DNA from: Alphaproteobacteria bacterium | Lineage (GTDB): Bacteria; Pseudomonadota; Alphaproteobacteria; Rhizobiales; Rhizobiaceae | Assembly (NCBI GenBank): GCA_024742485.1 | Contig: JANSYK010000001.1 | Location: forward strand, 186,001-250,000 | Direction of reading: 5' to 3' | DNA: 64,000 bases | In this document: positions 17,827 through 27,211 of the stretch, in pieces | Layout of the letters: the number at the start of each line of letters is the position of its first letter | Numbering within the stretch: position 1 is the first letter of the stretch | Program-made: the position numbers and the translations under genes | Notes under the pieces: model-generated | Databases searched by the model: none | What the model was told of the DNA's origin: nothing | What the model saw: only the letters and a program-made list of their open reading frames with translations

Positions 17827-18824
17827 TCCGATTTGTCCTTCGCCAAACACTCGAGGATGCGTCTGGCTCGCAGATCGGCCGCAGCGGGTCGCAGGCTAAT
17901 GGACTGTTGCTCGATTAACTCAGCTAGCTCAGTCCGTGTAGCGCCGATCTTCGGCACAATATCATCAATCGCCTCACATTTGGCGACCATATCCGGCCGA
18001 TGAACCCGTTGAGATTCACTACGATGAATCTCTCGCATCGGCAGGCTAAAAAGCGCAAGAAGCGTCCGTGTAGCTGGGTCCAGATTATTGGCATTCTTCA
18101 CGCACAACGCGTGAAACAATCCAATGGAAGTAGCCATTCTTTCAAACGGCGGCAAGGTTTCGGTATAACTACCTTGGCGGAGCCTTCGATATACATAAAT
18201 CGGTTGATCCGCGAGCATTGCAGCGCGGGTTTCTGCTCCCAGCCAACTCGTTAGGACAAGGTCCTCCCCCATATCATTTCGCATATTTGTTGTTCGATAG
18301 TATTTGAGCAACAATTCCCGGCGGATCAAAAACCTCCAAATGTTTCCCCAATACAGCAGTGGAAATAGGATCAGGCCGTGCGCAATGGACTTATATCGCT
18401 TCAGGACACCGTTTCCCACCAATTTTGGGATATCAGCACTCCGCGTCTCGACATACTGAAAACAAAACAGATCGAGATCTCGGTGGCTAACCACTGACTT
18501 CACAACGAATTCCAAGTCCAAGGATAGCAACACGTCGTCACCATCAACCAACCAGATAAATCGCCCTGTGCTGGCTTGAACCCCCGTTTGGCGTGTGCTG
18601 AACAGCCCCCTATTTTCAGTATGTACGATCAAACGGGCATTGGTGTGTTGCCTGGTGAACTCGCGGGCCATCAGTTCTGTTTTGTCAGTTGACCCGTCAT
18701 CCACCAGCACGGCTTCGATTTGTGTTTCGTCACAGATCAATTTGGCCAAGCTGGCCAGGAAATCGGGAAGTAGGTGTTCGATTTGATAGAGAGCGACGAC
18801 AACAGAAAGCACTGGACCTTGCAT
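17820..18824 (-). CDS. Family 2 glycosyltransferase
   Basis: A 334-aa GT-A-fold enzyme. It shows VLSVVVALYQIEHLLPDFLASL, the donor site AVLVDDGSTDKT, and the DXD region FIWLVDGDDVLL near residue 95. A conserved acceptor-side motif is MRNDMGEDLVLTSWL. It is translationally coupled to the second glycosyltransferase downstream, so the two probably add successive sugars to one glycan. It is divergent from a fourth sulfotransferase gene with 109 bases between. Confidence 0.85.
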   Translation of the reverse strand: MQGPVLSVVVALYQIEHLLPDFLASLAKLICDETQIEAVLVDDGSTDKTELMAREFTRQHTNARLIVHTENRGLFSTRQTGVQASTGRFIWLVDGDDVLLSLDLEFVVKSVVSHRDLDLFCFQYVETRSADIPKLVGNGVLKRYKSIAHGLILFPLLYWGNIWRFLIRRELLLKYYRTTNMRNDMGEDLVLTSWLGAETRAAMLADQPIYVYRRLRQGSYTETLPPFERMATSIGLFHALCVKNANNLDPATRTLLALFSLPMREIHRSESQRVHRPDMVAKCEAIDDIVPKIGATRTELAELIEQQSISLRPAAADLRARRILECLAKDKSEC

Positions 18825-18933
18825 ATACTAGTGGACGCCTCTATCGAAATCGTGCTGCGATATAAACATCGGTTGTAAAACCAGATGCCGGATCGCAATA
18901 GTGACGGCTTTTGACCGGTTGTGGGAGTGAACA

Positions 18934-19773
18934 GTGCTTCTAATTCCAAAACTTTGCCTAGGATACCAAAATATACCCAAGGTCGCCACCACCTCAATTT
19001 TTTCTTGGTTGTATCAAGCCTATGAGGCATCACAAACCGATACAAGCGATCCCAATTTCAAGCGCCAGTTTTTCTTGACGCAGTTCAAATGTGATTCGCT
19101 GGATCAGGTTCATGAGGCTCAAGGCGAATACTTGCGATTCGCAGTGACACGCGATCCCGTGCGCCGTTTTCTATCCATGTATGGCAACCGGGTTGTCGCC
19201 AAACGCCAATTGGGGAAAGATGATCCTTATGCACCTCAGATCCTAGATGCCGGTTTACGCCTGGATCCTCAACTCAATGAACTGATCGACTCACTCTCTG
19301 ATTATCTCGCCATTTCACGGCCCATATACCACCATTGTCGACCTCAGCTCGACTTCTTGGGGGAAGATCTCTCAATCTATGACCTCCTTATGGATGTTTC
19401 TCAGTCTGATCGATTGTGCAGTCTAATTAGGCGATACTGGAAAGATCGGGGATTAAAAACGCTCTTGTCGGCGTCAGGTAACAAACTGCAAAAACTACAA
19501 ACTGGTGGGCCAAAAATCAGTCTTGCCGGTATCTCGCGTCAATCCTTTGATCAACTGTTGGAGTTCTACCAGTCGGATTACGAAACGATTCCAACGCTGG
19601 ACCAAGAGGAAATTAAGACCCAATTCATGCACGAAAATGGTGGCACTAATCTATATTCATATGACTTTTCTCGCGAAATTTGGAAGCCACCTAACGCTGT
19701 TCCCGCGCCCCCCAGCCGCTGGTCAAAAATCAAATCGCTCGTAAAATCGACATCCAAATTCCTGTGGAATTGA
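18934..19773 (+). CDS. Sulfotransferase family 2 (carbohydrate sulfotransferase-like)
   Basis: A 279-aa protein starting at a GTG (18934) behind GGGAG. The donor loop has the family-2 form IPKVATTSIFSWLY (residues 14-27), close to the PKVAGTS pattern of chondroitin/dermatan-type sulfotransferases. The second motif is FAVTRDPVRRFLSMYGNRV. HCRPQLDFLG in the middle is also typical. This differs in type from the three other sulfotransferase-like genes of the island. A basic, low-complexity C-terminus ends the protein. The likely acceptor is a glycan. Confidence 0.8.
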   Translation: MLLIPKLCLGYQNIPKVATTSIFSWLYQAYEASQTDTSDPNFKRQFFLTQFKCDSLDQVHEAQGEYLRFAVTRDPVRRFLSMYGNRVVAKRQLGKDDPYAPQILDAGLRLDPQLNELIDSLSDYLAISRPIYHHCRPQLDFLGEDLSIYDLLMDVSQSDRLCSLIRRYWKDRGLKTLLSASGNKLQKLQTGGPKISLAGISRQSFDQLLEFYQSDYETIPTLDQEEIKTQFMHENGGTNLYSYDFSREIWKPPNAVPAPPSRWSKIKSLVKSTSKFLWN

Positions 19774-19884
19774 TATTTTTCAACAGCCTTGACGGTGGTG
19801 CAGTATTTACTTGCAACTGGAAGGGTCGACTGTATAAACCCGAAATCCAATTTCGTTACTGCGCACACTGCGCAGCTTAACCTC

Positions 19885-21639
19885 TTACAATCTATTTGTA
19901 CTGACAGCTGTGCTCCAGGACTGGATCAGCAGCGCAGCCGAGACTGCACCAGGATCAACGTGACCGACCGAACGAACTCCTAATTTTTGTGAGCGGCCTT
20001 TTCGGCTCTTCATGTTCCTGGTCAGTTCTGCGCCTTCATTGGCGGCCCGCGCGGCGGCCACAAGACACTCCTGGCAGCTTGCGCCGGTTTCTGCGGCTTT
20101 TGCCGCCGCTTTTGCAGCCGGCTCCCAGGCATCAAGCATCGTTTTGTCCCCAACAACGGCGCCACCGCGCCTGGCTATACCTTCCGACATTCCACTGAGC
20201 CATTGGACCAAAGCCCCTTGGTCCAGGTTCAATCGATCCGATACAGATTTTCCTGCGTTCAGAAACCCTGATGCATAGAGTGGACCGGCCGACGCACCAA
20301 CCGCTTCAAGAAACGCATCAGCAATCCTGTTGCACATATCTGTTATCGTTACATTTTCATAAACTTCATCAAGTTGAGACAGCACCGCCTTCCAACCGAT
20401 TTCCATCGTGATTCCATGGTCGCCATCACCAATCTGACCGTCCAGGGCGCATAGATGGTCCCGTGCTTCAAAAATTGCACTAGCGCCCGTCCGCATCATT
20501 TTCAAAAAAAGGTCCGGTGTGATTTCGCCAGACTTAACAAGATCACCCTTCAAGGCGGTTTCTCCCGCCGCAGCGACTTTTCTGCGGCGTACCGGCCGCT
20601 GGGTTTCAACCTCCGGCAATGGTGTATTTCCAACGGACAATGCCGGCGTTTGGCAGGGATGATCCAACAGTGGCGTGAGGAACTCATCCAGTCGCATGAC
20701 GGAAATCGACGCGCCTTCCATGTCCAGCGAGGTGCAATACTCACCAACCCAATTGCGGTAGACAGTGACACCCAGATCAGACAGCGTGGCAGAAACACGA
20801 CGAAAGATAATGTAAAGCTCCATCAGCGTTGTCGAACCCAGGCCGTTCACCAGCACAGCGACCTTGTCACCGGCCTTGAGAGCCAGTTCGTCCAGGATCG
20901 GCGATAACAAGCGCCGGACCACCTCATCCGCGGATTCCGCCGGTATCCGTTCAATTCCTGGTTCACCGTGAATGCCCATGCCAATTTCCATTTCACCGCT
21001 CGGCAACTCGAAATTCGCGCGTCCCGCTTGTGGAAGTATGCAGGCGGACAGCGCAACACCCATCGTACGGGTGGCGTCATTTGCATGGGTGGCAGCGGTC
21101 ACCACCTCTTCGAATGTCGCACCGCGATCGGCGGCAGCACCGGCTGCCTTGAAAACAAAGAAGCCTCCGGCAATGCCACGCCGCTCTGCAATTCTTTCCG
21201 GCGGTGCCGACGCGATATCATCGGTGACGACAAAGGACCGGGCAACGATTTCATGCTGCTCCAGTGCTTCTTCCGCCATTCCGAAGTTCATGACATCACC
21301 GGTGTAGTTCCCATAGAGAAACAACACACCGCTCCCGCCATCCGCAGAGAGGCCGGCATCTACAATCTGAGACGGTGAAGGCGACGCAAACACGTTGCCA
21401 AGCGGTGCCGCATCGGCCAGTCCTTGTCCGACGAAGCCTGCAAAGGCCGGTTCATGTCCCGAACCACCTCCGACGACAATGCCGACCTTTCCTTTCCTGG
21501 CGCCGTGCCTTGCAACAATTGCCCGGCCGGTGTCGCCTTCGACGCACAGCAATTCAGGATGGGCCGAGACCATCCCCTCAATCAGGTCCTCGATCAGTTG
21601 ATCAGGATCATTGATCAATTTGCGATGTGGTCCGCTCAT
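19885..21639 (-). CDS. Fused DhaK-DhaL dihydroxyacetone/erythrulose kinase (ATP-dependent)
   Basis: A 584-aa two-domain kinase. Residues 1-335 are the Dak1 (DhaK) domain with GGGSGHEPAFAGFVG and the substrate-binding histidine H224 in GMGIHGEPGIER, which forms a hemiaminal with the ketose. Residues ~365-580 are the Dak2 (DhaL) nucleotide domain with the Mg-binding aspartates D400, D405 and D407 (IGDGDHG). The fusion means ATP, not PEP-PTS, is the donor. It is the last gene of the ery operon. In this setting an erythrulose (C4 ketose) is at least as likely a substrate as dihydroxyacetone, as DAK-family L- and D-erythrulose kinases are known from tetritol catabolism in mycobacteria. Confidence 0.9.
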   Translation of the reverse strand: MSGPHRKLINDPDQLIEDLIEGMVSAHPELLCVEGDTGRAIVARHGARKGKVGIVVGGGSGHEPAFAGFVGQGLADAAPLGNVFASPSPSQIVDAGLSADGGSGVLFLYGNYTGDVMNFGMAEEALEQHEIVARSFVVTDDIASAPPERIAERRGIAGGFFVFKAAGAAADRGATFEEVVTAATHANDATRTMGVALSACILPQAGRANFELPSGEMEIGMGIHGEPGIERIPAESADEVVRRLLSPILDELALKAGDKVAVLVNGLGSTTLMELYIIFRRVSATLSDLGVTVYRNWVGEYCTSLDMEGASISVMRLDEFLTPLLDHPCQTPALSVGNTPLPEVETQRPVRRRKVAAAGETALKGDLVKSGEITPDLFLKMMRTGASAIFEARDHLCALDGQIGDGDHGITMEIGWKAVLSQLDEVYENVTITDMCNRIADAFLEAVGASAGPLYASGFLNAGKSVSDRLNLDQGALVQWLSGMSEGIARRGGAVVGDKTMLDAWEPAAKAAAKAAETGASCQECLVAAARAANEGAELTRNMKSRKGRSQKLGVRSVGHVDPGAVSAALLIQSWSTAVSTNRL

Positions 21640-21679
21640 GGCTGGCTCCGTCTGATATCCTGCGCTCAGATATTCTATA

Positions 21680-23341
21680 TCAGAACAAATCTACCCTGTG
21701 CTTTTCTGACAGGTTCTTGGAGAACATCTTCAGTTCAGCCTCCTGCCGTTCGGCGTCCCAGCCAAGGGCGGCACCGGCAAGCGAACACACCTCCCCGCAC
21801 ATATCGGGCGTCAATCGCCCGGTGATCGCCAACGATGTCCGGCGAAGCAATATGTCCTCCAGATGCTCGACCAGTTCGTGACGCACAATCCAGTCAATCT
21901 CTGCATGGGAAAAGTCAGGCGCGTCGGAAAGGGTCTCCATTCCCTCGCCTTCCCAATCGGCAATGTCTGCGGCAGTGGACCCGTACCGCTCCAAAAGCTG
22001 CTCAACGCGCTGACGGCTTGCACCAGATCGCGAGGCAAGGTTCTGGACCCATTCACCGCGCCTATCTGATTTCGGCAAGTCTTGGCCCCCTCCGATCGGC
22101 ATGTCATCGGTTGAGACTTTCCGCTGCCGCTTCAATCGGTTCAGCACCATATCGGCGACATCGGCGGAGAAAGCGCGAAAGGTTGTCCATTTGCCACCAA
22201 CCAGCGAAATCACCGGAAAGGGCCTGCCCTGATTTGGCTCCTCCAATGGCGCACAATGGTCGCGACTGATCAGGCCCGGAGCGACAGAGGATGAGTGGGG
22301 CAGCGGTCGTATGCCCGAATAGGAATAGACGATCTGGCTTTCATCAAAATCGAGTCCTGGCAAGACATCCCGCAGGCTGCGCAGGAAGTATTCGACCTCA
22401 TCATCGGTGCAAACAGCGGAGTCCGGATCGTCGGCAGCAATATCGGTCGACCCAACCATCGCCCGGCCTTCGTAAACGAACACCAGCAGGATACGGCCAT
22501 CATCTCCCTCGAAATAGATCATCCTGTCATCAAGCTGGCGGACAAGTTCCGGATGATGAAGCAGGATATGCGCGCCCCTTGTGCCGCCGATCAATGTGCC
22601 GCCAATTCCAAGTATCGCGTTGACTCGATCAATCCAGGGACCCGCCGCATTCACGACCAGTTCGGCAGAAACCACTCGTTTTTCGCCGCCTGGAAGGCAG
22701 AGCTCAATTTCTGAATCTCTTTGTCCGACAACCGGACACCAGTTTAGCGCCTCGGATTCCCCGGAAAGAGCCAGCCCATCCTTGACCAGTTCAAGCACCA
22801 GGCGCTCCGGTGCGGTTATCGCCGCGTCATAATAGGTACCGACCGCCGTGATTGCAGGCGTCAATGCCGGAATTTCCGCCAACGCCTTGCGCCGCCCAAT
22901 CATCCTGTGACGCGGCATAACCCCGGCTCTGGATCCGTACATGTCGTAAATCTGCAGGCCGATTTTGATCAGGAGTGCTCCGCGGCTGCGCGGCGCCGTT
23001 TTGGAACCCAGGAATGTACGAATTGCGGCGCTGATCCCCTTCGTCCAAGACAGTATCGGGATGAATGTCGGCAACGGCCGCACAAGATGGGCTGCATTCC
23101 TGAGCAGCAGATTGCGCTCATAGGTGGACTCGGCGACCAGACGAAACTCACCGGTTTCAAGATACTTCAGCCCACCATGGATCAGGCGGGATGGCGCCGC
23201 GCTGGTGCCGGAACAAAAGTCGCCCTTGTCGACGATGAGACAGCGCAGTCCCTGGGCGCACAGGTCACGAAACAGCCCGGCGCCGTTCACCCCGGCGCCG
23301 ATGATCACCACATCAAATTCCTTGACGGTGTCATCGGTCAT
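21680..23341 (-). CDS. FAD-dependent polyol-phosphate dehydrogenase (GlpD-like), second copy
   Basis: A 553-aa flavoprotein of the GlpD family. The FAD dinucleotide fold is VVIIGAGVNGAGLFRDL (residues 11-27), followed by the family motif GTSAAPSRLIHGGLKYLE. A DAO-type C-terminal domain follows. It overlaps the upstream FGGY kinase by four bases (ATGA), forming a kinase/dehydrogenase pair that mirrors eryA/eryB. Between residues 115 and 160 it has an insert (GSKTAPRSRGALLIKIGLQIYDMYGSR in pieces) absent from eryB. The substrate is probably the polyol phosphate made by its partner kinase, giving a ketose phosphate and reduced quinone at the membrane. Confidence 0.85.
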   Translation of the reverse strand: MTDDTVKEFDVVIIGAGVNGAGLFRDLCAQGLRCLIVDKGDFCSGTSAAPSRLIHGGLKYLETGEFRLVAESTYERNLLLRNAAHLVRPLPTFIPILSWTKGISAAIRTFLGSKTAPRSRGALLIKIGLQIYDMYGSRAGVMPRHRMIGRRKALAEIPALTPAITAVGTYYDAAITAPERLVLELVKDGLALSGESEALNWCPVVGQRDSEIELCLPGGEKRVVSAELVVNAAGPWIDRVNAILGIGGTLIGGTRGAHILLHHPELVRQLDDRMIYFEGDDGRILLVFVYEGRAMVGSTDIAADDPDSAVCTDDEVEYFLRSLRDVLPGLDFDESQIVYSYSGIRPLPHSSSVAPGLISRDHCAPLEEPNQGRPFPVISLVGGKWTTFRAFSADVADMVLNRLKRQRKVSTDDMPIGGGQDLPKSDRRGEWVQNLASRSGASRQRVEQLLERYGSTAADIADWEGEGMETLSDAPDFSHAEIDWIVRHELVEHLEDILLRRTSLAITGRLTPDMCGEVCSLAGAALGWDAERQEAELKMFSKNLSEKHRVDLF

Positions 23342-24870
23342 GAGCGCCCTCCCGGGTTCACATCAAGTGCGTTCAACCGTTCCTGCGATTCCGCCAAATC
23401 TTCCCCGACCGCAACATAGGCGGCATAGCGTTCATCATAATGTGCCGCGCGTGCAGGATCGGGTTTGAACTCGGTCGAGATCGCCGGCAGGTCGCGTGGA
23501 TCGTGTTCGACACTCTCAAAGGCGCCAACCGAGGCGCCAGCGCAAAGTGCGGCGCCCCAGGCGGCCGCTTCATCGGTCTCGGTTACCGTGATCGGCATAT
23601 TCAAAATGTCCGCAAACAGCTGCGCGATCATCGTGCTTCTGGAAATGCCGCCTGTCAGACGCGCCGTGTTTGCTCCGAACGCTGCGCGAAGAACATCCAC
23701 ATGGAAACGATGGTTGAAAGCAATGCCCTCCAGGAGGGCTGCGAGCAGGTCACCACGCTTGTGCCAGCCACGCAATCCTACAAATCCCGCGCTGGGGGCC
23801 GGCCCGAAGGGCGAACCGAAGAGGTAGGGATGGTAGATCACCGAAGAGGCGCGACCAAGCCCCTCCTCGATTTCAGGTGCCAGAAGGTCATGGATGCTTG
23901 TGCCATCGGCCTCGGCACGAGATTTCTCCGCCGCACACAGTGTATCGAGAAACCAGTCATAATTGGTCGCCGAGGCCGGCGAGATCGACATATTGTTCCA
24001 ACGCGCATCCTGAACGGCGTTACGGCAAAACCAGTTTTTCCCTACCCTGGGTTCAAGGGACACGCATTCGTTGATGCTGTAGGTGCCGGCGACGATGCCG
24101 ACGACATCGGGTGTGTGCCCGCCAATACCAAGCGCAGAGGCGGTGACATCGTGCAATCCGGCCGCCACTGGCGTACCCGCAGCTAATCCGGTTGCGAGGG
24201 CGGCTTCGTCTGTCACGTTTCCGATAATCTCAGCCGACCCTGCAATGGCCGGCAAAGCCGCCTCGACTGCATCAAGTCCGAAGAGCGACAAGCTCTCCGA
24301 GCTAAAGCGCTGTGTATTGACGTCGGTGAAGGATGTGCTGGCTTCCGTGCAGTCCGTTCCGATCGATCCTGTCAAGCAGTATCGCAGCCAATCCTTGCAC
24401 GCCAGAACATGACCGATGCGATCAAAACGTTCAGGTTCGGTTTCCCGAATCCAGGCAAGCAGAGACGACGGTGCCGACACATGCGGTACCTGCCCCGTCA
24501 AAGTCAGACTTGCGGCCGATGTTCCATCGCTCTGCCAGCGCTGCACCTGATCCTCGGCGCGGCTGTCGAGCGACAAGATGCCATTGCCAAGTGGATCACC
24601 GGCGTTGTCCAGAAGGTAAATACCGTCACCATGGGCCGTCGCCGAAACCGAGACTACATCTTTTGGCAAGGTTTCAGTAATCGCAAGAACTTCTTGTATT
24701 GCCGATGCGGTCTGTCGCCAGAAGTCCAGCATCTCCCGTTCCACCTTGCGTGGCTCCGGCATGAGTTGCTCAATATGTCTTCGGGCAACGCCCAGTTGCC
24801 TGCCGGCAAGATCGAAGACAACCGCCTTGGTGACGGTGAGACCACTATCGATTGCAACTATTCTCGACAT
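23338..24870 (-). CDS. FGGY-family carbohydrate/polyol kinase, second copy
   Basis: A 510-aa sugar kinase. The N-terminal phosphate-binding loop is AIDSGLTVTKAVVFDLAG and the C-terminal domain carries the FGGY signature region (LLEGIAFNHRFHVDVLR, LTGGISRSTMIAQLFADI). The ATG at 24870 is preferred over a GTG at 24882. Unlike EryA it has ATAHGDGIYLLD in the catalytic loop. It resembles L-xylulose/polyol kinases of the FGGY group. Its partner is the GlpD-like dehydrogenase directly downstream, so it most likely phosphorylates a polyol rather than a ketose. Confidence 0.85.
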   Translation of the reverse strand: MSRIVAIDSGLTVTKAVVFDLAGRQLGVARRHIEQLMPEPRKVEREMLDFWRQTASAIQEVLAITETLPKDVVSVSATAHGDGIYLLDNAGDPLGNGILSLDSRAEDQVQRWQSDGTSAASLTLTGQVPHVSAPSSLLAWIRETEPERFDRIGHVLACKDWLRYCLTGSIGTDCTEASTSFTDVNTQRFSSESLSLFGLDAVEAALPAIAGSAEIIGNVTDEAALATGLAAGTPVAAGLHDVTASALGIGGHTPDVVGIVAGTYSINECVSLEPRVGKNWFCRNAVQDARWNNMSISPASATNYDWFLDTLCAAEKSRAEADGTSIHDLLAPEIEEGLGRASSVIYHPYLFGSPFGPAPSAGFVGLRGWHKRGDLLAALLEGIAFNHRFHVDVLRAAFGANTARLTGGISRSTMIAQLFADILNMPITVTETDEAAAWGAALCAGASVGAFESVEHDPRDLPAISTEFKPDPARAAHYDERYAAYVAVGEDLAESQERLNALDVNPGGRS

Positions 24871-24891
24871 GCCAGCTTCCACGTTGAAATC

Positions 24892-25347
24892 TCAGACGCT
24901 GCGGTATTTTGCATCCACCTCGTTGATCGCATTCACATTGCCTGCAGAACGCCCCTCAGTATCGAAGCTGGCAGCAAGAAACGCGTCTGCAATGTCCTTG
25001 GCGAGTTCAGCGCCGACGACGCGCGCACCCATGGTGATGATATGAGCGTTGTTGGACGTTGCTGCCTTTCCGGCCGAGTAGGTATCGTGACATTGTGCGG
25101 CACGAATTCCAGGGACCTTGTTCGCTGAAAGACATACCCCGATGCCGGTGCCGCAAATCAGAATGGCACGATCGTAGTCTCCCGACATGACCGCTGTTGC
25201 CACGCGATCGGACAAATTGGCATAAAATGCATCGGGACCCTGGTCCGTGTGTGACACTTCATGGACGTCATGCTTGTCTGCCAGGTGCTCGGCCAAAATC
25301 TTGGCGAGCCCCTCTCCGGCACTGTCTCCCGCAACAGCAATCCTCAT
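24892..25347 (-). CDS. eryI: RpiB-type D-erythrose-4-phosphate isomerase EryI
   Basis: A 151-aa member of the RpiB/LacAB family. The start at 25347 gives [15 protein letters not shown]; the active-site region is [25 protein letters not shown] and the end of the fold is [11 protein letters not shown]. In Brucella the RpiB homologue of the ery operon was shown to interconvert D-erythrulose 4-phosphate (D-3-tetrulose-4-phosphate route) and D-erythrose 4-phosphate and was named EryI. Position directly after tpiA2 agrees with that assignment. It lies 17 bases from eryH and 21 from the next kinase gene. Confidence 0.9.
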   Translation of the reverse strand: MRIAVAGDSAGEGLAKILAEHLADKHDVHEVSHTDQGPDAFYANLSDRVATAVMSGDYDRAILICGTGIGVCLSANKVPGIRAAQCHDTYSAGKAATSNNAHIITMGARVVGAELAKDIADAFLAASFDTEGRSAGNVNAINEVDAKYRSV

Positions 25348-25364
25348 GGCTTTTCCTTTCCGTT

Positions 25365-26132
25365 TCAAAGAACTGCCGCGCACTTGTCCAGGATATGGAG
25401 ATATCCCTCGACCTGCCATGCAGAGCGCCCGACAAAGAGCCCGTCAATATGGGGGCATTGGATCAATACTTCACAGTTTTCCGGGTTGACCGAGCCACCA
25501 TACAAACAGGGAATCCGCCGTCCGAGCATGTCCCCGGCCACCGAAACGATTTCAGCCTGCCTTGCCTCCGCATACTCTGCGCTGGCCGGTATTCCGCCGT
25601 CTCCGATGGCCCAAACCGGCTCATAGGCCAGCATCACCTGGACATTGTCCCCGCTTGCGTCAAGTCCGCCCAGAGCGCTCGTAACCTGCTCGGCGAGAAC
25701 CTCTCGTGCTCGACCGGATTCCCGGTCATCGAGCGTCTCGCCGATACAGATCAAGGGGATCAATCCGTGTCGAACAGCCGCCGCCGTCTTGAGCCCGACG
25801 GTCCTGCTTGTTTCACCAAAATGTTCTCGCCGTTCGGAGTGACCAAGTTCCACGACATCCAGTCCACAATCGACGAGCATGTTGGGTGACACCTCACCAG
25901 TCCACGGCCCCTGATCCTCCCAATGCATGTTCTGCGCCCCGACTTTCACGGAGGTATCGGCAAGGATGTTCTTGACGTCCCGGACATAGGGAAAGGGTGG
26001 GATGACAAATCTCTGAATGCGCGGGTCCCGGCTGGAGTCCGCTTTGGCCAGGGTTCTCGCAAAAGCTTCCGCCTCGGCAAGCGTCTTGTTCATTTTCCAG
26101 CTGGTTCCAATCCAGAGCTGTGGCGATGTCAT
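25365..26132 (-). CDS. eryH: Triose-phosphate-isomerase-like D-3-tetrulose-4-phosphate isomerase EryH (TpiA2)
   Basis: A 255-aa TIM-barrel enzyme of the TpiA family. Substrate-binding WKMNKT (residues ~9-14), the catalytic histidine in [13 protein letters not shown] and the catalytic glutamate in [12 protein letters not shown] are all present, as is the phosphate loop [10 protein letters not shown]. The ATG at 26132 sits behind AAGGGAAAG. In Brucella the ery-linked paralogue acts on tetrulose 4-phosphate rather than on triose phosphate. Its place between eryD and eryI supports the same role here. Confidence 0.9.
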   Translation of the reverse strand: MTSPQLWIGTSWKMNKTLAEAEAFARTLAKADSSRDPRIQRFVIPPFPYVRDVKNILADTSVKVGAQNMHWEDQGPWTGEVSPNMLVDCGLDVVELGHSERREHFGETSRTVGLKTAAAVRHGLIPLICIGETLDDRESGRAREVLAEQVTSALGGLDASGDNVQVMLAYEPVWAIGDGGIPASAEYAEARQAEIVSVAGDMLGRRIPCLYGGSVNPENCEVLIQCPHIDGLFVGRSAWQVEGYLHILDKCAAVL

Positions 26133-26160
26133 GACTCGGCTTTCCCTTCGTCTGAAACAA

Positions 26161-27129
26161 TCAACGTTCATCGCCCAGCAAGGCGCTGGCCGTTTGCTCG
26201 TCAGTGATGAGACCTGACAGCCGCCCGCTCTTCAGCACGGCTCGTATGGCAGCGACTTTGTGGGGACCACCGGCCAGAGCGACAATGCGCCCGCCATTCG
26301 GCACTTCCTCGGTGAAGGAAGCGGTGATTGTCCTTTTGGTCAACGGCGTATCCAGGCAAGCCCCATCCTCGTCAAAGAAATGCCCCAGCATCTCGCCCCG
26401 TCCGCCTTCAGCAGAAATTGCTTCGATCTCGTTCGGCTGAATGAGACCCGCATCCACCAGCTGCGCGTTATGGGAAACCGTACCAATCCCGACCAGCTTG
26501 AGCGACGCCTCCTCTGCCATCTGGAGAACTTCTGCAATTCCCCGCTGCGCCAGCAGGACCTCCCGGTCCTCGACCGAATTCGCAAAGAAGGGCACCGGCA
26601 TGACATAGGCCTGCGCTCCGGTTTTCTCTGCAAGCAGGTGCATGACGTCATGCGGATTTGCCGCAAAATTTCGGGTCAGCCCACCGAGCAGGGAGACAAA
26701 GCGCTGATTGGGTAGCGAAAGATGCGGCATCGTCCGAATGGCCGCGGTCAAAGTCCGGCCATGGCTCAAGCCGATTGTCTGATCATCCCCCTTCTCCAGG
26801 CACCGGCGCAGCCAGGACGCACCGGCGGCGCCCAATGCACGCAAGGGAATGCCCTCTTCATCCAGATGGGGTGCGACTTCGCAGGTCTGTAGTCCATAGC
26901 GTTCACAAAGTTCGGTTTCCAGCTCGATGCATCCGACGATATCGCCCTCGATGCTGACCTTCACCGCCCCTTCAGCAACCGCCTTTTGGATCAGGCGGTG
27001 CGCCTTGACCGACGGAACATCCAAACGCTTGGCAACGTCCGCCTGGCGCAATCCGCCGACATAATGAAGCCAGGCTGCCCGGATTGCCAGGGTTTGCTCA
27101 GCCGCTACGAGGGATTGATCTCGCGGCAT
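26161..27129 (-). CDS. eryD: SorC/DeoR-type regulator of the erythritol operon EryD
   Basis: A 322-aa regulator. An N-terminal helix-turn-helix (GGLRQADVAKRLDVPSVKAHRLIQKAVAEG, residues ~25-54) is followed by the SorC sugar-binding domain with phosphate-sensing loops (GLSHGRTLTAAI, SLLGGLTRN, GIGTV). In Brucella EryD represses the operon and is released by erythritol. It is encoded within the operon it would control, 83 bases after eryC, implying autoregulation. Candidate operators are the inverted repeats in the divergent region near 31411-31485. Confidence 0.88.
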   Translation of the reverse strand: MPRDQSLVAAEQTLAIRAAWLHYVGGLRQADVAKRLDVPSVKAHRLIQKAVAEGAVKVSIEGDIVGCIELETELCERYGLQTCEVAPHLDEEGIPLRALGAAGASWLRRCLEKGDDQTIGLSHGRTLTAAIRTMPHLSLPNQRFVSLLGGLTRNFAANPHDVMHLLAEKTGAQAYVMPVPFFANSVEDREVLLAQRGIAEVLQMAEEASLKLVGIGTVSHNAQLVDAGLIQPNEIEAISAEGGRGEMLGHFFDEDGACLDTPLTKRTITASFTEEVPNGGRIVALAGGPHKVAAIRAVLKSGRLSGLITDEQTASALLGDER

Positions 27130-27211
27130 TCCCCGTCCTCCCTTTCTGCGCGCCTCGCTCTGGCGTCAATCAATGCATCTGTAACCCAGTCCATGGGCGC
27201 GCTGCCTCTTC

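Noticed and set aside
11710-20000. Glycan island as an integrative element
   Set aside because: No integrase, tRNA-anchored direct repeats or transposase could be found at its borders; only composition and content suggest transfer.
23440-24186. Long plus-strand open frame (248 codons) opposite the second FGGY kinase
   Set aside because: It is antisense to a protein with clear kinase motifs, and its own translation shows no recognisable domain or ribosome site.
24409-25128. Long plus-strand open frame (239 codons) across the kinase and eryI genes
   Set aside because: Spans two well-supported genes on the other strand and has a composition typical of antisense reading of GC-rich codons.
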